A stretch of DNA of 64,000 bases from assembly GCF_040359615.1 (NCBI RefSeq), contig NZ_CP132942.1, positions 5,456,001-5,520,000 of the forward strand, read 5' to 3'. This document shows, one piece after another, positions 33,145-44,100 of the stretch. Both the position numbers and the translations under genes were made by a program. Source of the DNA: Tunturibacter psychrotolerans. GTDB lineage: Bacteria > Acidobacteriota > Terriglobia > Terriglobales > Acidobacteriaceae. A model generated the notes under the pieces. The model searched no databases. It worked only from the letters and a program-made list of their open reading frames with translations, and was not told the origin of the DNA. Numbering within the stretch: the stretch's first letter is position 1; each line of letters starts with the position of its first letter.

Positions 33145-33218
33145 CTCCTTATCGTAGCACCGGGAGGGCGGTGAATGCAGGCGCGGAGACATTCGAAACG
33201 GCGCGGTACCATTGAGGA

Positions 33219-34175
33219 ATGCCCGCACAGTCGGCGCCAAATCGAACACTGATTCTGCTGTCGTTTGCGTGCGTTTATCTCTTCTGGGGATCGACGTACC
33301 TGGCAATGCGGTACGGAGTGGAAGTGCTGCCACCGTTTGTGCTGGGAAGCGTGCGGTTTCTTATGGCAGGCGTGCTGATGCTGGCCGGGGCCGGATTGCT
33401 GCGAATGAAGGTATGGCCGAGGCGGCAGGAGCTGGTTCGGCTGGTGGTGATTGGAATCCTGATGCTTGGGTGCGGAAATACGTCGGTGATCTGGGCGGAG
33501 CAGTATTTGCCGACCGGGTTGGCGGCGCTGATCGTGGCGGTGATTCCGTTGTATGCGGCGTTGATAGAGACTTTTTTACCGAGAGGGGAAGGGCTGCGGG
33601 TGAAGGGTTGGGTGGGCGTCTGCATCGGCTTCGCCGGGCTTGTATTTCTGCTGTGGCCGGGACTGCGGGAGGGTCTTCGCGGTGACTCGCGGCAGATTAT
33701 CGCTGCAGGGGTGATGCTGGGAGGGGCGCTGTGTTGGACGAGCGCTTCGATCATCTCGCGGCGGTCGACGTTTCGGCTGAAGGGGTTTGTGGCTGCAGGA
33801 TGGGAGATGTTGTTCGGCGGTGTGTTTAACGTGCTGATGATGCTCGCGACGCAGGGATATCATGGGGCGCAGTGGGGGTTGCAGGCTTGGGCCTCCACGC
33901 TTTATCTAGTGGCGTTTGGGTCGATTCTGACGTACACCGCGTATGTCTACCTGCTGGATCATGTGGCGGTGTCGAAGGTTGCGACCTATGCGTATGTGAA
34001 CCCGGTGATCGCAGTCATTCTTGGAGTGATTCTTTTGAAGGAGCGCTTCGTCGCTGTGGAGTACGTCGGCATGGCTGCGATTCTGGTGGCGGTATTTCTG
34101 GTGACGAGCTCGAAGATGAAGAGTGGTGCGGCGACGGTGGTGGATGAGGATGTTGCGGCGGGACTCGAGGCTTAG
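33219..34175 (+). CDS. EamA/DMT-superfamily transporter
   Basis: 318 residues, ten transmembrane helices in two EamA repeats. The N-terminal motif YLFWGSTYLAMRYGVEVLPPF, GNTSVIWAEQYLPTGLAALIVAVIPLY and, in the second repeat, TYAYVNPVIAVILGVILLKERF are family signatures, and the sequence resembles YedA. The substrate (metabolite or amino acid export) is unknown. A palindromic element follows 20 bp after the stop, and fhs is convergent. Confidence 0.92.
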   Translation: MPAQSAPNRTLILLSFACVYLFWGSTYLAMRYGVEVLPPFVLGSVRFLMAGVLMLAGAGLLRMKVWPRRQELVRLVVIGILMLGCGNTSVIWAEQYLPTGLAALIVAVIPLYAALIETFLPRGEGLRVKGWVGVCIGFAGLVFLLWPGLREGLRGDSRQIIAAGVMLGGALCWTSASIISRRSTFRLKGFVAAGWEMLFGGVFNVLMMLATQGYHGAQWGLQAWASTLYLVAFGSILTYTAYVYLLDHVAVSKVATYAYVNPVIAVILGVILLKERFVAVEYVGMAAILVAVFLVTSSKMKSGAATVVDEDVAAGLEA

Positions 34176-34194
34176 TTCTTTCTTCTTGTTACGA

Positions 34195-34253
34195 CATGTC
34201 CTGCCGGGACGGGCCCACTACGCGTGGGGCGGTCACTTCGTGACTTGTGTACC
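34195..34253. repeat. REP-like palindromic element, copy 1
   Basis: About 59 bp beginning CATGTCCTGCCGG and ending TTGTGTACC, with a GTCAC-TTC-GTGAC hairpin at 34232-34244. A second copy lies at 45503-45560. Both are in gaps between convergent genes. Differences between copies in the hairpin stem keep base pairing. Confidence 0.7.
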
Positions 34254-34267
34254 TTTCCCTCTGTCGC

Positions 34268-35884
34268 CTACGACATGCCGGTGATTTCGCCTGATGCATC
34301 GACGTCGATGTCCATCGCGCGGGAGGCTTTGGGTAGTCCCGGCATGAGCATCATTGAGCCGGAGATGACGACGAGAAAACCTGCGCCTGCGGAAAGAACG
34401 ACGTCGGTGATGTGGAGGGTCCAGCCAGTGGGGGCGCCCATCAGCTTGGGGTCGTCGGTGAGCGAGTACTGCGTCTTGGCGATGCAGACGGGAAGTTCGC
34501 CGTAGCCCCATTTGGTGAAGCGCGCGAGTTTTTCTTCCGCTTGAGCCGAGAGTTCGACGTTGGCGGCGCCGTAAACTTTTTGCGCGACGGCGGTAATCTT
34601 TTCGAGCGAAGATGCGCTTGAGGTGTAGGTGCTGGTGGGTGAGACGTTGGGATTGGCGGCGATGACGCTGACAACTTTTTCAGCGAGTGCGGCGGCGCCT
34701 GCTCCGCCTTTGGCGAAGGCTTCGGAGAGCGCGAAGGCTGCGCCCTGGGCTTCGCAGTATTTCTCGAGGAACTTCAACTCTTCGTCGGTGTCTTTGGGGA
34801 AGCGGTTGATGGCGACGATGGCAGGAAGGTTGAAGCCGCGCACGATGGCGATGTGTTTTTTCAGATTTTCGAAGCCCGCTTCGAGATCGCCTGCGCCCTG
34901 GTTGCGGACGGATTGGACCGTTGTGACAAGGACTGCTGCGGACGGCTTGATGCCGGACGATGGCATCACGATGTCGAGATATTTTTCGAAGCCGAGGTCG
35001 GAGGCGAAGCCGGTTTCGTTGACGACGTAGTCTGCGAGGCGGAGGCCCATCTGCTGGGAAAGGACGGAGCTGGTGCCGTGGGCGATGTTGGCGAAGGGGC
35101 CGCAGTGGACTAACGCGGGCGTGCCTTCGGTGGTCTGGACGAGATTCGGCAGGATGGCTTCGCTGAGGAGAGCCATCATGGGGCCGGTGGCCTTGAGGTC
35201 TTCCGCAAGTACGGGTTTGCCTGCACGGGTCTGGCCGATGACGATGCGGGCGAGACGCTTGCGAAGATCTTCGCGGCTGTCGGCGAGCGTCATGATGGCC
35301 ATGATCTCGCTCGCGGCGGTTATGAGGAAGCCGGTGTGGCGATTGGCTCCGTCGCGTTTCCCCCCGGCCTGCACGATGATGTGGCGAAGGGCACGGTCGT
35401 TCATGTCGAGCGTGCGAGGCCAGGTGATGGCATGGGGGTCTAGATCGAGTGGATTGCCGTGGAAGAGATGTGAGTCGATGAGCGCTGCCAGGAGGTTGTG
35501 CGCGGAGGTGATGGCGTGGAAGTCGCCATGGAAGTGGAGGTTGATCTTTTCAGCTGGCTCAACCTGCGAACGACCGCCGCCGGCTGCGCCGCCCTTCATG
35601 CCGAAGACGGGGCCGAGAGAGGGCTCGCGAGAGGTGATGATGGCTTTCTTGCCGATTTTTTCGAGGCCCTGCACGAGACCGATGGAGGTGACGGTCTTGC
35701 CTTCGCCAGAGAGAGTGGGCGTGGTGGCGGTGACGAGGATGAGCTTGCCGCGTACGGGGAAGGCGGGGTCGTCGAGGAGATCGAGTGTGAGCTTGGCGCC
35801 GTAGCGTCCGAGGCGTTCCACGTACTTTTCGGGCAGGTTGAGTTTTTCGACGATGGCTTCGATCGGAAGAAGATCTTTGGTCAT
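34268..35884 (-). CDS. fhs: Formate-tetrahydrofolate ligase
   Basis: 538 residues. Joins formate to tetrahydrofolate with ATP, giving 10-formyl-THF for one-carbon metabolism. The P-loop-like TPTLSGEGKT (about residues 53-62) and SLGPVFGMKGGAAGGG are both present; FHGDFHAITSAHNLLAA and PSSGIKPSAAVLVTTVQSVRNQG are further family signatures. The length fits the 540-560 residue family. It is the last gene of a tight minus-strand group (cysS - secreted protein - fhs, gaps of 19 and 31 bp). Formate is also the substrate of the dehydrogenase at 41.1 kb. Confidence 0.97.
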   Translation of the reverse strand: MTKDLLPIEAIVEKLNLPEKYVERLGRYGAKLTLDLLDDPAFPVRGKLILVTATTPTLSGEGKTVTSIGLVQGLEKIGKKAIITSREPSLGPVFGMKGGAAGGGRSQVEPAEKINLHFHGDFHAITSAHNLLAALIDSHLFHGNPLDLDPHAITWPRTLDMNDRALRHIIVQAGGKRDGANRHTGFLITAASEIMAIMTLADSREDLRKRLARIVIGQTRAGKPVLAEDLKATGPMMALLSEAILPNLVQTTEGTPALVHCGPFANIAHGTSSVLSQQMGLRLADYVVNETGFASDLGFEKYLDIVMPSSGIKPSAAVLVTTVQSVRNQGAGDLEAGFENLKKHIAIVRGFNLPAIVAINRFPKDTDEELKFLEKYCEAQGAAFALSEAFAKGGAGAAALAEKVVSVIAANPNVSPTSTYTSSASSLEKITAVAQKVYGAANVELSAQAEEKLARFTKWGYGELPVCIAKTQYSLTDDPKLMGAPTGWTLHITDVVLSAGAGFLVVISGSMMLMPGLPKASRAMDIDVDASGEITGMS

Positions 35885-35915
35885 GGGCCTCAGCGGTGGT
35901 GAAGGTTAGAGGAAG

Positions 35916-36665
35916 CTATGGGGCCGCGGTGCCCATGGGGAGCGGGTAGAGCGGCGCAGCTTCGGCGCGACCGAAGCGGACTGTAGTTTTGGTGATGCGA
36001 TTGAGCGTGTCAATGTTGTTCGAAGAAAAGTACCAGACCAGAAGATGACTGTTCCAGTTGGTGGAGATACCCATGGTGTAGAGCGGCTGCGGGGCAGTGG
36101 GAGTTGCGGGGTCTGCGGGTTGCGGGGATTGCGCCGGACCTTGCGCTGCGGCCATGTGAACCTTCTGCCAGCCGACGTTGTACCACGAAGGCTGCGCGAT
36201 GGACTTCATGCCGGGCACCTTGATGACGATCTCGGCTAAGTCGGAAAGGAGCGTGGTGCTGCTGTTCTCGTGCTCGGCGTTGAGACAGTCGATATCGAGT
36301 TCGGCGAGCAGAATGGATGCTGTGATGGCAGGTGTGACGGTGACGTGGGTGCTGCCTTCTGCGGTGGGTTGAGTTTCCGCGGTTTGCGCTGGGCCTGATT
36401 GCGGGAGTTCGAGCAGGAGAGCGGGACGCAGGCAGTGAGTCTCGGCAGCGAGCTTGGGGTTGTCGACGTTGAAGAGGGTGAGGTGACCGTCGTGAAGGAC
36501 TTTTTCTGGGTCCGCCTTGGCGAGGTCGGAGGGGTAGAAGAGGCGGAGTTTGAGGGCTTCGCTCTCCCACCCGGTGGTATCGGGAGCGGGCGTTTGCGCG
36601 GCTGCGGTGAGGGATAGGGCCGCAAGGACGAACGTTGCGACGAGAGTGCGGGGTGCGAAGGTCAT
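35916..36665 (-). CDS. Secreted hypothetical protein, paralogue of 32434-33144
   Basis: 249 residues from ATG 36665, with GGAG 9-12 nt upstream. A signal peptide (LVATFVLAALSLTAAAQ) is followed by FYPSDLAKADPEKV, two cysteine regions and a C-terminal WNSHLLVWYFSSNNIDTLNRI. The pattern resembles the gene at 32434. No family was recognised. It lies between cysS and fhs in one transcription unit, so a housekeeping promoter probably drives it. Confidence 0.8.
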   Translation of the reverse strand: MTFAPRTLVATFVLAALSLTAAAQTPAPDTTGWESEALKLRLFYPSDLAKADPEKVLHDGHLTLFNVDNPKLAAETHCLRPALLLELPQSGPAQTAETQPTAEGSTHVTVTPAITASILLAELDIDCLNAEHENSSTTLLSDLAEIVIKVPGMKSIAQPSWYNVGWQKVHMAAAQGPAQSPQPADPATPTAPQPLYTMGISTNWNSHLLVWYFSSNNIDTLNRITKTTVRFGRAEAAPLYPLPMGTAAP

Positions 36666-36684
36666 CGATTCCACTCCGGCGCGC

Positions 36685-38166
36685 TTATTTTCTCTTCCAG
36701 CGGACGCCATCTTTTGAGTCTTCGATTAGGATGCCCTTTTGAAGCAGGTCGTTGCGGATGGCGTCGGCGCGGGCAAAGTTGCGGGTCTTTTTGGCTTGAG
36801 TGCGCTCGGCGACGAGGGCGTCGATGTCGGCGTCGGAGAAGGAGAGTGTGGCCACGAGTTCGGGCGCGGCTTCGTCGAGGCGGCCTTCGGCTTCGGCCCA
36901 GGCGAGCGCGGCGCGAGTGATGGCTGCGTCCTTGTCTTCGAGGACAGCGAAGACTCCGTCGAAGAGCTCGAGTACGCTGAGGATCTCCGTCACGTTTTCG
37001 CTGCGTAGCATTCCGGTGTCGGCTGCGGTGTTGGCGGCGCGAACGAGATCGAAGATGGCGGCGCGGGCTTCTGCTGTATTGAGGTCGTTTGCGAGTGCGA
37101 TGGTGTACGCCATCCTCGCCTCACCTGTGAGCAGCGAGAGAGCCTGATCGCGTCCTTGCAGGAAGCCGCCCTTCAACATGCGCTGGTGGAAGGTGCGCAG
37201 GCGATCGATGGCGTTGGTCGATTCGATCAGACTGTCGAAGGTGAAGTTCATCTGGTGTCGGTAGGGCACGGAGATGAGCAGGAAGCGGATCGCGGAGGCG
37301 CGGTAGCCCTTGAGAAGCAGATCGCGGAGAGTGTAGAAGTTTCCCTCGGACTTCGACATCTTCTTGCCTTCGACAAGCAGGAAGCGGACGTGCATCCAGT
37401 GGCGGACGAAGGGTTTTCCGGAGGCCGATTCGGACTGGGCGATCTCGTTTTCGTGGTGCGGGAACATGAGGTCTTCGCCGCCGGCGTGGAGATCGATATC
37501 GTCGCCGAGGAACTTTGTCGCCATGGCAGAGCACTCGATGTGCCAGCCAGGGCGGCCGGTGCCCAGAGCGGTTTCCCAGGATTGCTCACCGGGTTTTACG
37601 GCCTTCCAGAGGGCGAAGTCGCGGGCGGCGTCTTTCTCGTATTCGTCGATGTCGACGCGGGCTCCGTCTTCAATGCCGTCAAAGTCTTTTTTGGAGAGTT
37701 TGCCGTACTCGGGGAAGCGAGCGATGCGGAAGTACCAGGAGCCGTCTTCGGCCTTGTAGGCGATGTCCTTGGCGGCAAGCTGCTCGATGAGCGAGACCAT
37801 GTCGGGAATACAGGCGGTGGCGTGGGAGATGTACTCGGGGCGCTCGATGGCGAGGGCGTCGAGGTCCTCGAAGAAGGCACGCTCGAACTTTTCTGTGTAC
37901 TGAGCGATGGGGACGCCGGCAGCGCCAGCGTTGCGGATGATCTTGTCGTCGACGTCGGTGATGTTCATGACGTGCTGGACGGGGATGCCCTGCTGGCGGA
38001 TGACGCGGCGGAGCACGTCGACGTGGAGGAAGGTGCGGAAGTTGCCGATGTGGCCGTAGTCGTAGACGGTGGGGCCGCAGCAGTACATTCGCAGAGATTT
38101 CTGGTCGACGGGGGCGAGTGTTTCAATCTTTCCGCCGAGTGTGTTGAAGAGTTCGATGGTTGCCAC
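36685..38166 (-). CDS. cysS: Cysteinyl-tRNA synthetase
   Basis: About 493 residues from GTG 38166; the longer in-frame stretch up to 38355 is not CysS-like. CCGPTVYDYGHIGNFR holds the zinc ligand Cys and HIGH motif (HIGN); GKKMSKSEGNFYTLRDLL is the KMSKS loop. WHIECSAMATKFLG and LMFPHHENEIAQSE supply the other zinc and active-site residues. The C-terminal DALR helical part is intact. It heads the cysS - secreted protein - fhs group. Confidence 0.97.
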   Translation of the reverse strand: MATIELFNTLGGKIETLAPVDQKSLRMYCCGPTVYDYGHIGNFRTFLHVDVLRRVIRQQGIPVQHVMNITDVDDKIIRNAGAAGVPIAQYTEKFERAFFEDLDALAIERPEYISHATACIPDMVSLIEQLAAKDIAYKAEDGSWYFRIARFPEYGKLSKKDFDGIEDGARVDIDEYEKDAARDFALWKAVKPGEQSWETALGTGRPGWHIECSAMATKFLGDDIDLHAGGEDLMFPHHENEIAQSESASGKPFVRHWMHVRFLLVEGKKMSKSEGNFYTLRDLLLKGYRASAIRFLLISVPYRHQMNFTFDSLIESTNAIDRLRTFHQRMLKGGFLQGRDQALSLLTGEARMAYTIALANDLNTAEARAAIFDLVRAANTAADTGMLRSENVTEILSVLELFDGVFAVLEDKDAAITRAALAWAEAEGRLDEAAPELVATLSFSDADIDALVAERTQAKKTRNFARADAIRNDLLQKGILIEDSKDGVRWKRK

Positions 38167-38276
38167 GTGCTCACTGTTCCTGCCGCAGCCGGCGCGTGGC
38201 GCGGTGCAGACTGCTCTCGCTTGAGGTTCCTTGATGATTTTAGCTGATCTCTCGGGGCAAATTGCGCGTAGTGCGG

Positions 38277-39479
38277 TTACTGCTGGCCCAGCCGGAGCTG
38301 GGGGGTGGCTCCGAGGTCTTCCGAGGCGAAGTTTTGGGCGATGAGCTTGGGCCATGCGGCGGCGGCGATCATGGCGGCGTTGTCAGTGGAAAGCGCGAGC
38401 GAGGGGAAGGCGATGGGGAGGTTGCGGCGGTCGGCTTCGGCCTGGAGGCGCCGGCGTAACTCAGTGTTAGCGGCGACTCCGCCGGAGACGACGATGCTGT
38501 GCGCGCCGAAGGCTTCGGCGGCGGCGAAGGTCTGGCGTTGAAGATTGCCGACGACGGCGTACTGGAAGGAAGCAATCAGGTCGAGGGTCTGCTGATCGCA
38601 GAGTTTAGTTACGGCTTCGGACTTGGGCGTAAGGGTGGGATCGGCGGCGAGTGCGGCGCGACGGGACTCGATAGTGTCGCGCATGTTGTGAGTTTCGACG
38701 TAGCGGAGAACCGCAGTTTTGATGCCGCTGAAGGAGAAGTCGAAGTGCGGGCCTTCGGTGTTTGCGGGGGCTTTCTTGTTGGTGATACCGGGCCGTGGAG
38801 CGCGATGTTTTATTTCGGCGAAGGTGAAGGGGACGGCGCGGGGATTGCCGTGGGGGGCAAGCGCGTCGATCCAGGGCCCGCCTGGGTAGCCGAGGCCGAG
38901 CAGTTTGGCGACCTTGTCGTACGCCTCGCCGGCGGCGTCGTCGACGGTGCGACCTACGTTGCGGTAGGTCCAGGTTTCGCTTCCTTGCTGGTGAGTTGCT
39001 AGATAGAGGTGGGTGTGGCCGCCTGAGACGACGAGCGCGAGAAGAGGGAGTTCTAGAGGGGATTCCGAGCGCTCTCGCGTCTCCATGAGGACGGCGTGGA
39101 TGTGGCCTTCGAGGTGGTTGACGGAGATGAGGGGTTTATCGAGGCCGAGCGTGAGGGCCTTTGCGTAGGTGATGCCGACGAGGAGCGCGCCGGCGAGACC
39201 TGGGCCTTCGGTGACGGCTACGGCGTCGAGATCGGCGAAGGTTACGTTAGCGCGAGACATTGCCTCGCGCACAACGGGGACGATGTTGCGGAGGTGTTCG
39301 CGGGAGGCGAGTTCGGGGACGACACCGCCGTAGTTGGCGTGGAGCGACATCTGCGAGGCGACGACGTTGGAGAGGGCTTCGCTGCCGGCGCGGACGACGG
39401 CGGCTGCGGTCTCGTCACAGGAGCTCTCGATGCCCAGGATCAGGCCGGTCTTTGAGCCACTCTGGCGGCTTTCGGGCAT
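38277..39479 (-). CDS. tsaD: tRNA N6-threonylcarbamoyladenosine synthase subunit TsaD
   Basis: 400 residues from ATG 39479; upstream in-frame sequence is not TsaD. With TsaB, E and C it makes t6A at position 37 of ANN-decoding tRNAs. The N-terminal [10 protein letters not shown] and the metal-binding HLEGH (His122, His126) match the family, and [20 protein letters not shown] is intact. A segment between about residues 210 and 240 ([19 protein letters not shown]) looks longer than in E. coli TsaD. It is divergent from cca, 21 bp apart, so they share a control region. Confidence 0.96.
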   Translation of the reverse strand: MPESRQSGSKTGLILGIESSCDETAAAVVRAGSEALSNVVASQMSLHANYGGVVPELASREHLRNIVPVVREAMSRANVTFADLDAVAVTEGPGLAGALLVGITYAKALTLGLDKPLISVNHLEGHIHAVLMETRERSESPLELPLLALVVSGGHTHLYLATHQQGSETWTYRNVGRTVDDAAGEAYDKVAKLLGLGYPGGPWIDALAPHGNPRAVPFTFAEIKHRAPRPGITNKKAPANTEGPHFDFSFSGIKTAVLRYVETHNMRDTIESRRAALAADPTLTPKSEAVTKLCDQQTLDLIASFQYAVVGNLQRQTFAAAEAFGAHSIVVSGGVAANTELRRRLQAEADRRNLPIAFPSLALSTDNAAMIAAAAWPKLIAQNFASEDLGATPQLRLGQQ

Positions 39480-39500
39480 CTCTCTATCATAGGGGAAGGC

Positions 39501-40889
39501 ATGAGGGATCCGTGGAAGGACAATTCGAGGTACAGGGCAGCGCGAGAGATCGTGGTGGCGCTGCGTGCCGCGGGGCATAAGGCTTACTTCGCGGGTGGAT
39601 GCGTGCGCGATCTGCTGCTGGGGATGGAGGCCAAGGACTTCGATGTGGCTACGAGCGCAACACCTGATATAGCGATGGGGATGTTCACGAAGACGTACTC
39701 GGTGGGGGCGCACTTTGGCGTGGTGCTGGTTTGTACGCCGGGGGAAGACGGCTCTGAGATTGCCACGGAGGTAGCTACGTTTCGGCATGACGGGGCGTAC
39801 AGCGACGGGAGAAGGCCGGACGCGGTGCGGTTTTCAACCGATCCACGCGAAGATGTGCAGCGGCGCGACTTCACGATCAATGGCATGCTGTTCGATCCGC
39901 TGGCGGACTCACATGAGGCGGCGATTCTGGACTTTGTTGGCGGACGTGAAGATCTGACGAATCACCTGGTGCGGACGATCGGCGTCGCGAAGGATCGTTT
40001 TTCCGAAGACAAGCTGCGAATGCTGCGGGCTGTGCGGTTTGCGTCACGGCTGGAGTTTGAAATTGAGGCTCAAACCGCGGAGGCGATCAACGAGCTTGCG
40101 GGGGAGATTACGCAGGTTAGCCTTGAACGGATTTGCGATGAGTTGACGTTGATGTTGACGGAAGGGCATGCGCGGCGCGCGTTCGAAATGTTGTGTGAGC
40201 TGGGATTGTTGCAGCATATTTTGCCCGAGGCCGTGAAGATGCGCGGCGTGGAGCAGCCGCCGCAGTTTCATCCGGAGGGCGATGTTTGGGTCCACACGAT
40301 GCTGCTGCTGGAGAAGCTGAAGCCGGGCGCTTCGGTCGCACTGGCCTGGGGAGCGCTGCTGCATGACATTGGAAAGCCGGCTACGTTTCGGCCACCTGAT
40401 CCGAAGAAGGCGGGAGATCGAATTCGCTTTGATGGGCACGTGGAGGTTGGAGTACGCATGGCGGAGACGATTCTTGGACGGCTGCGTTTTTCGAATGAGG
40501 AGGCCGAACAGATCATTGCGCTGGTCAAGAACCATATGCGCTTCGGGGACATTCTGCAGATGAGAGAGTCGACGCTGAAGCGGTTTCTGCGGCTGCCGAA
40601 GTTTGACGAACATCTTGCGCTCCACTGGATGGATTGCATGTCGGCGCATGGGGATTTGAAGCTGTACGAGTTTGCGAAGGAGCGATATGAGGCAGCGCCA
40701 GTGGAGGAGATTCGGCCGAAGTTGCTGGTGACGGGCCGGGATCTAATAGCAGCGGGATATCGCCCGAGTCCACAGTTCAAAGAGATGCTGGAGGCAGCCG
40801 AGGACGCTCAGCTTGAGGGCGTGGCCACTACGACCGAAGAGGGTCTGGCCGTCGTGAGGGCACGGTGGGGAGAGCCGCACGACGGCTAG
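39501..40889 (+). CDS. cca: CCA tRNA nucleotidyltransferase (HD-domain type)
   Basis: 462 residues, class II. The head holds GGCVRD (32-37) and the catalytic DFD (Asp46, Asp48); RDFTINGM and [14 protein letters not shown] follow. The C-terminal half has an HD phosphohydrolase domain ([12 protein letters not shown], the distal His in KNHMRFGD), as in bacterial enzymes with repair phosphatase activity. It could be the A-adding partial enzyme (PcnB-like or Cca-only), which sequence alone does not decide. It is divergent from tsaD. Confidence 0.94.
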   Translation: MRDPWKDNSRYRAAREIVVALRAAGHKAYFAGGCVRDLLLGMEAKDFDVATSATPDIAMGMFTKTYSVGAHFGVVLVCTPGEDGSEIATEVATFRHDGAYSDGRRPDAVRFSTDPREDVQRRDFTINGMLFDPLADSHEAAILDFVGGREDLTNHLVRTIGVAKDRFSEDKLRMLRAVRFASRLEFEIEAQTAEAINELAGEITQVSLERICDELTLMLTEGHARRAFEMLCELGLLQHILPEAVKMRGVEQPPQFHPEGDVWVHTMLLLEKLKPGASVALAWGALLHDIGKPATFRPPDPKKAGDRIRFDGHVEVGVRMAETILGRLRFSNEEAEQIIALVKNHMRFGDILQMRESTLKRFLRLPKFDEHLALHWMDCMSAHGDLKLYEFAKERYEAAPVEEIRPKLLVTGRDLIAAGYRPSPQFKEMLEAAEDAQLEGVATTTEEGLAVVRARWGEPHDG

Positions 40890-41010
40890 TGTGTCGATCG
40901 TGAAGAAGTTGTGAGAGCCGAAGACTTCCAGGCCTCCGCGGGGACGAGTTAAGGCCTCAACCGGGACAATTTGGATGCGGCAGAACAGCTTGCCGGATGC
41001 ATTTTTGTAA

Positions 41011-41032
41011 CGAATTTGTCATCGCGAATTCG
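41011..41032. promoter_or_regulatory. Inverted repeat upstream of the formate dehydrogenase
   Basis: CGAATT (41011-41016) and AATTCG (41027-41032), 10 bp apart, within the 216-bp gap before the formate dehydrogenase. Dyads of this size often bind a dimeric regulator; no protein is identified. Confidence 0.35.
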
Positions 41033-41105
41033 GGTGTAGTGTTGAAAGAGACGGAGTGGTCAGACAGAGAATTGCCTGCTATTCTGCATTGCATCTAGAG
41101 GGCTT

Positions 41106-44100
41106 ATGGCTACTACGAAATCGCTGCTGAATACGCCTGCCGAGTTCACTCCGAATACACAGTTGACTATTGATGGGCTGCAGGTGCCAGGCCACTCCGG
41201 CGAACTGTTGATCGACCTGCTGAACCGGCGTACCGCGGTGGATGCGCAGAAGCCTGTGCCGCAGGTTTGCTATGTGAAGCAGATGGGCCCCATCGAAAGC
41301 TGCGACACCTGCCTGGTGAAGGTGAACGGCGAGTTGGCGCGGGCATGTTCGACAAGAGTCTCTGGGGGGATGAAGGTAGAGACCGTTGGCGAAGCGGTTG
41401 ATATTGCGCAGCGTGAGGCGTTCGATCGCATCCTCGAGAACCATATGCTGTACTGCACGGTGTGCGACAACAACAACCAGAACTGCACGATCCACAACAC
41501 GACGGCAGTCCTCGATGTGAAGCACCAGCACCGCGAGTACAGGCGGAAGCCGTATGAGAAGGACATGTCGAATCCGTTCTATCGCTATGATCCGGACCAG
41601 TGCATTCTGTGTGGCCGGTGCGTAGAGTCATGCCAGAACGTGCAGGTGAATGAGACGCTGTCGATTGATTGGGAGAGTGATCATCCTCGCGTGCTGTGGG
41701 ATGGCGGAATGCAGATTGAAGGTTCGAGCTGCGTCTCATGCGGGCACTGCGTCACGGTCTGTCCGTGCAATGCGCTGATGGAGAAGTCGATGCTGGGTGA
41801 GGCGGGCTATATGACCGACCTGCCGGCTGCAACACTGAACAATATGATCGACGTAGTGAAGGGCGTTGAGCCGCCGATTGGGTATGGCCCGATTCTTTCG
41901 CTCTCTGAGATGGAGTCGGAGATGCGCAACGAGCGGACGAAGCGCACCAAAACGGTCTGTACTTATTGCGCGGTGGGATGCAGCTTCGAGGTGTGGACCA
42001 AGGATCGCCATATTTTGAAGGTCGAACCGTGGCATGGGCCTGCGAATGGAATCTCTACCTGCGTGAAGGGCAAATTCGCATGGGGGCACATTAATTCGGA
42101 CGACAGGTTGGTCAAGCCGCTGTTGCGCGATGGCGAAGGCTTTCGCGAGATTGAATGGAAGGAAGCGCTCGACATCATCGAGCACACCTTCAAACGCATC
42201 AAGAACGATCACGGGCCGGATGCGCTGGGGTTTATTGCCTCTTCGAAGTGCACCAATGAAGAGAGCTTCGTCATGCAGAAGCTGGCGCGTGCGGTGATCG
42301 GGACCAACAATGTCGATAACTGCGCTCGCTACTGCCAGAATCCGGCGACGATGGGTTTGCAGCGCACTGTCGGCTACGGTGGCGACTCGGGATCGATTGC
42401 GGATATCGAGAAGGCTGGGCTGGTGCTGATCGTGGGCGCGAATCCTGCGGAGAACCATCCTGTGCTTTGCACGCGGGTCAAGCGTTCGCACAAGCATCGT
42501 GGGCAACGGTTGATTGTTGCCGACCTTCGCAAGCACGAGATGGCCGAGCGCGCCGATATCTTCTTCCGTCCGAATCCTTCGACCGACGCTGTGTGGATGT
42601 GCGCGGTCTCGAAGTACATCATCGACAGCGGCCTGGCGAAGATAGACTTCATCAACAAGTGGGTGAATCACTTTGACGAGTTCAAGAAATCGCTCGAGCC
42701 ATTCACGATGGAGTATGCCGAGAAGATCACCGGCGTTCCTGCGGCAACGCTGACGACGGTGGCGCATGAGATTGCGGCGGCGGATGGCACCTGCATTCTG
42801 TTTGCAATGGGCGTGACGCAGCACTGCGGCGGGTCGGACACGGCGACCGCGCTCTCGAATCTGCTGTTGGTGACTGGCAACTACATGCGGCCGGGGGCTG
42901 GTGCTTATCCGCTGCGCGGCCACAACAATGTGCAGGGCGCGAGCGACTACGGCTCGATGCCGAACGTCTTCAGCGGATACCAGAAGGTGGACGATCCCGA
43001 TGTCGTCGCGAAGTTCGAGGCCGACTGGGGCGTGACGCTGCCGACTACTACCGGCAAAGACAATCACCAGATGATGGAAGCGATTCTGGCTGGGACGATG
43101 AAGTCGCTGTATATCAAGGGCGAGGACACGATCACGTCAGATTCGAACGCGAACTTTGTTGCCAGCGCGTTGGAGAAGCTCGAGTTTTTTATCGTGCAGG
43201 ATATAAATTTCTCCGAAACCTGTCGCTACGCCGACCTGGTGCTGCCGGCGGCGGCTTCGCTGGAGAAAGACGGGACCTTCACCAGTACAGAGCGACGCAT
43301 TCAACGCATCAATAAGGCGATGGAGCCGTTGGGAGAATCGAAGGCCGATTGGGAGATCATTCAACTGATCGCAAACCGGATGGGCGGGAACTGGAACTAC
43401 AAACATCCTTCCGAGATCATGGACGAGGTAGCGCGGCTGACTCCGCTGTTCGCCGGGGTAAGCTATACACGTCTGGAGGGCTTCGACAGCCTGCAGTGGC
43501 CTGTACATGCTGACGGGACAGACACGCCGTTGCTGTTTACCGAGGGCTTCCCCTTTCCCGATAAGAAGGCGCGGTTCTTCCCGATCGAGTACATTCCGCC
43601 GTCAGAGGAGACCAGCTCACTCTACGATCTGCACCTCAACAACGGCCGTCTGCTGGAGCACTTTGAGCAAGGCAGCATGACCTTCCGCACGCCTGGAATT
43701 AAAGAGATTACGCCGAACAGCTGGCTCGAGGTGTCGCCGGAGCTGGCAGCCGAGCGCGGCGTGACCTCGGGCCGGTATGTGCAGGTGGCTTCGCCGCATG
43801 GCAAGGTGAGAGTGCAGGTGCTGGTGTCGGACCGTGTGAAGGGCAAACAGCTTTACATGACGCTGAACTCGGTCGAGGAGCCCGTGAACAAGCTGACCGG
43901 CGACTTTGCGGATCGCCAGACGCACACGCCTGCGTTCAAGGAGACGGCCGTTAACATGACGGTGCTGCCGGAGCAGGGTGAGAATCCGCTGCCACGAAGG
44001 AACTTCCGCTATGGCAAGCGAACGCCGCAACCTGGACTCGAAATTGAACGCAAGTGGGCACGCAAGGACTACCACCTGCCAGGGACCGCTGCTGCTGACA

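Noticed and set aside
37156..38247. 363-codon plus-strand frame opposite cysS
   Set aside because: cysS motifs (HIGN, KMSKS) prove the minus strand.
41736..43067. 443-codon minus-strand frame opposite the formate dehydrogenase
   Set aside because: Same reason: the plus strand carries the iron-sulphur motifs, the other frame has Arg/His-rich composition.
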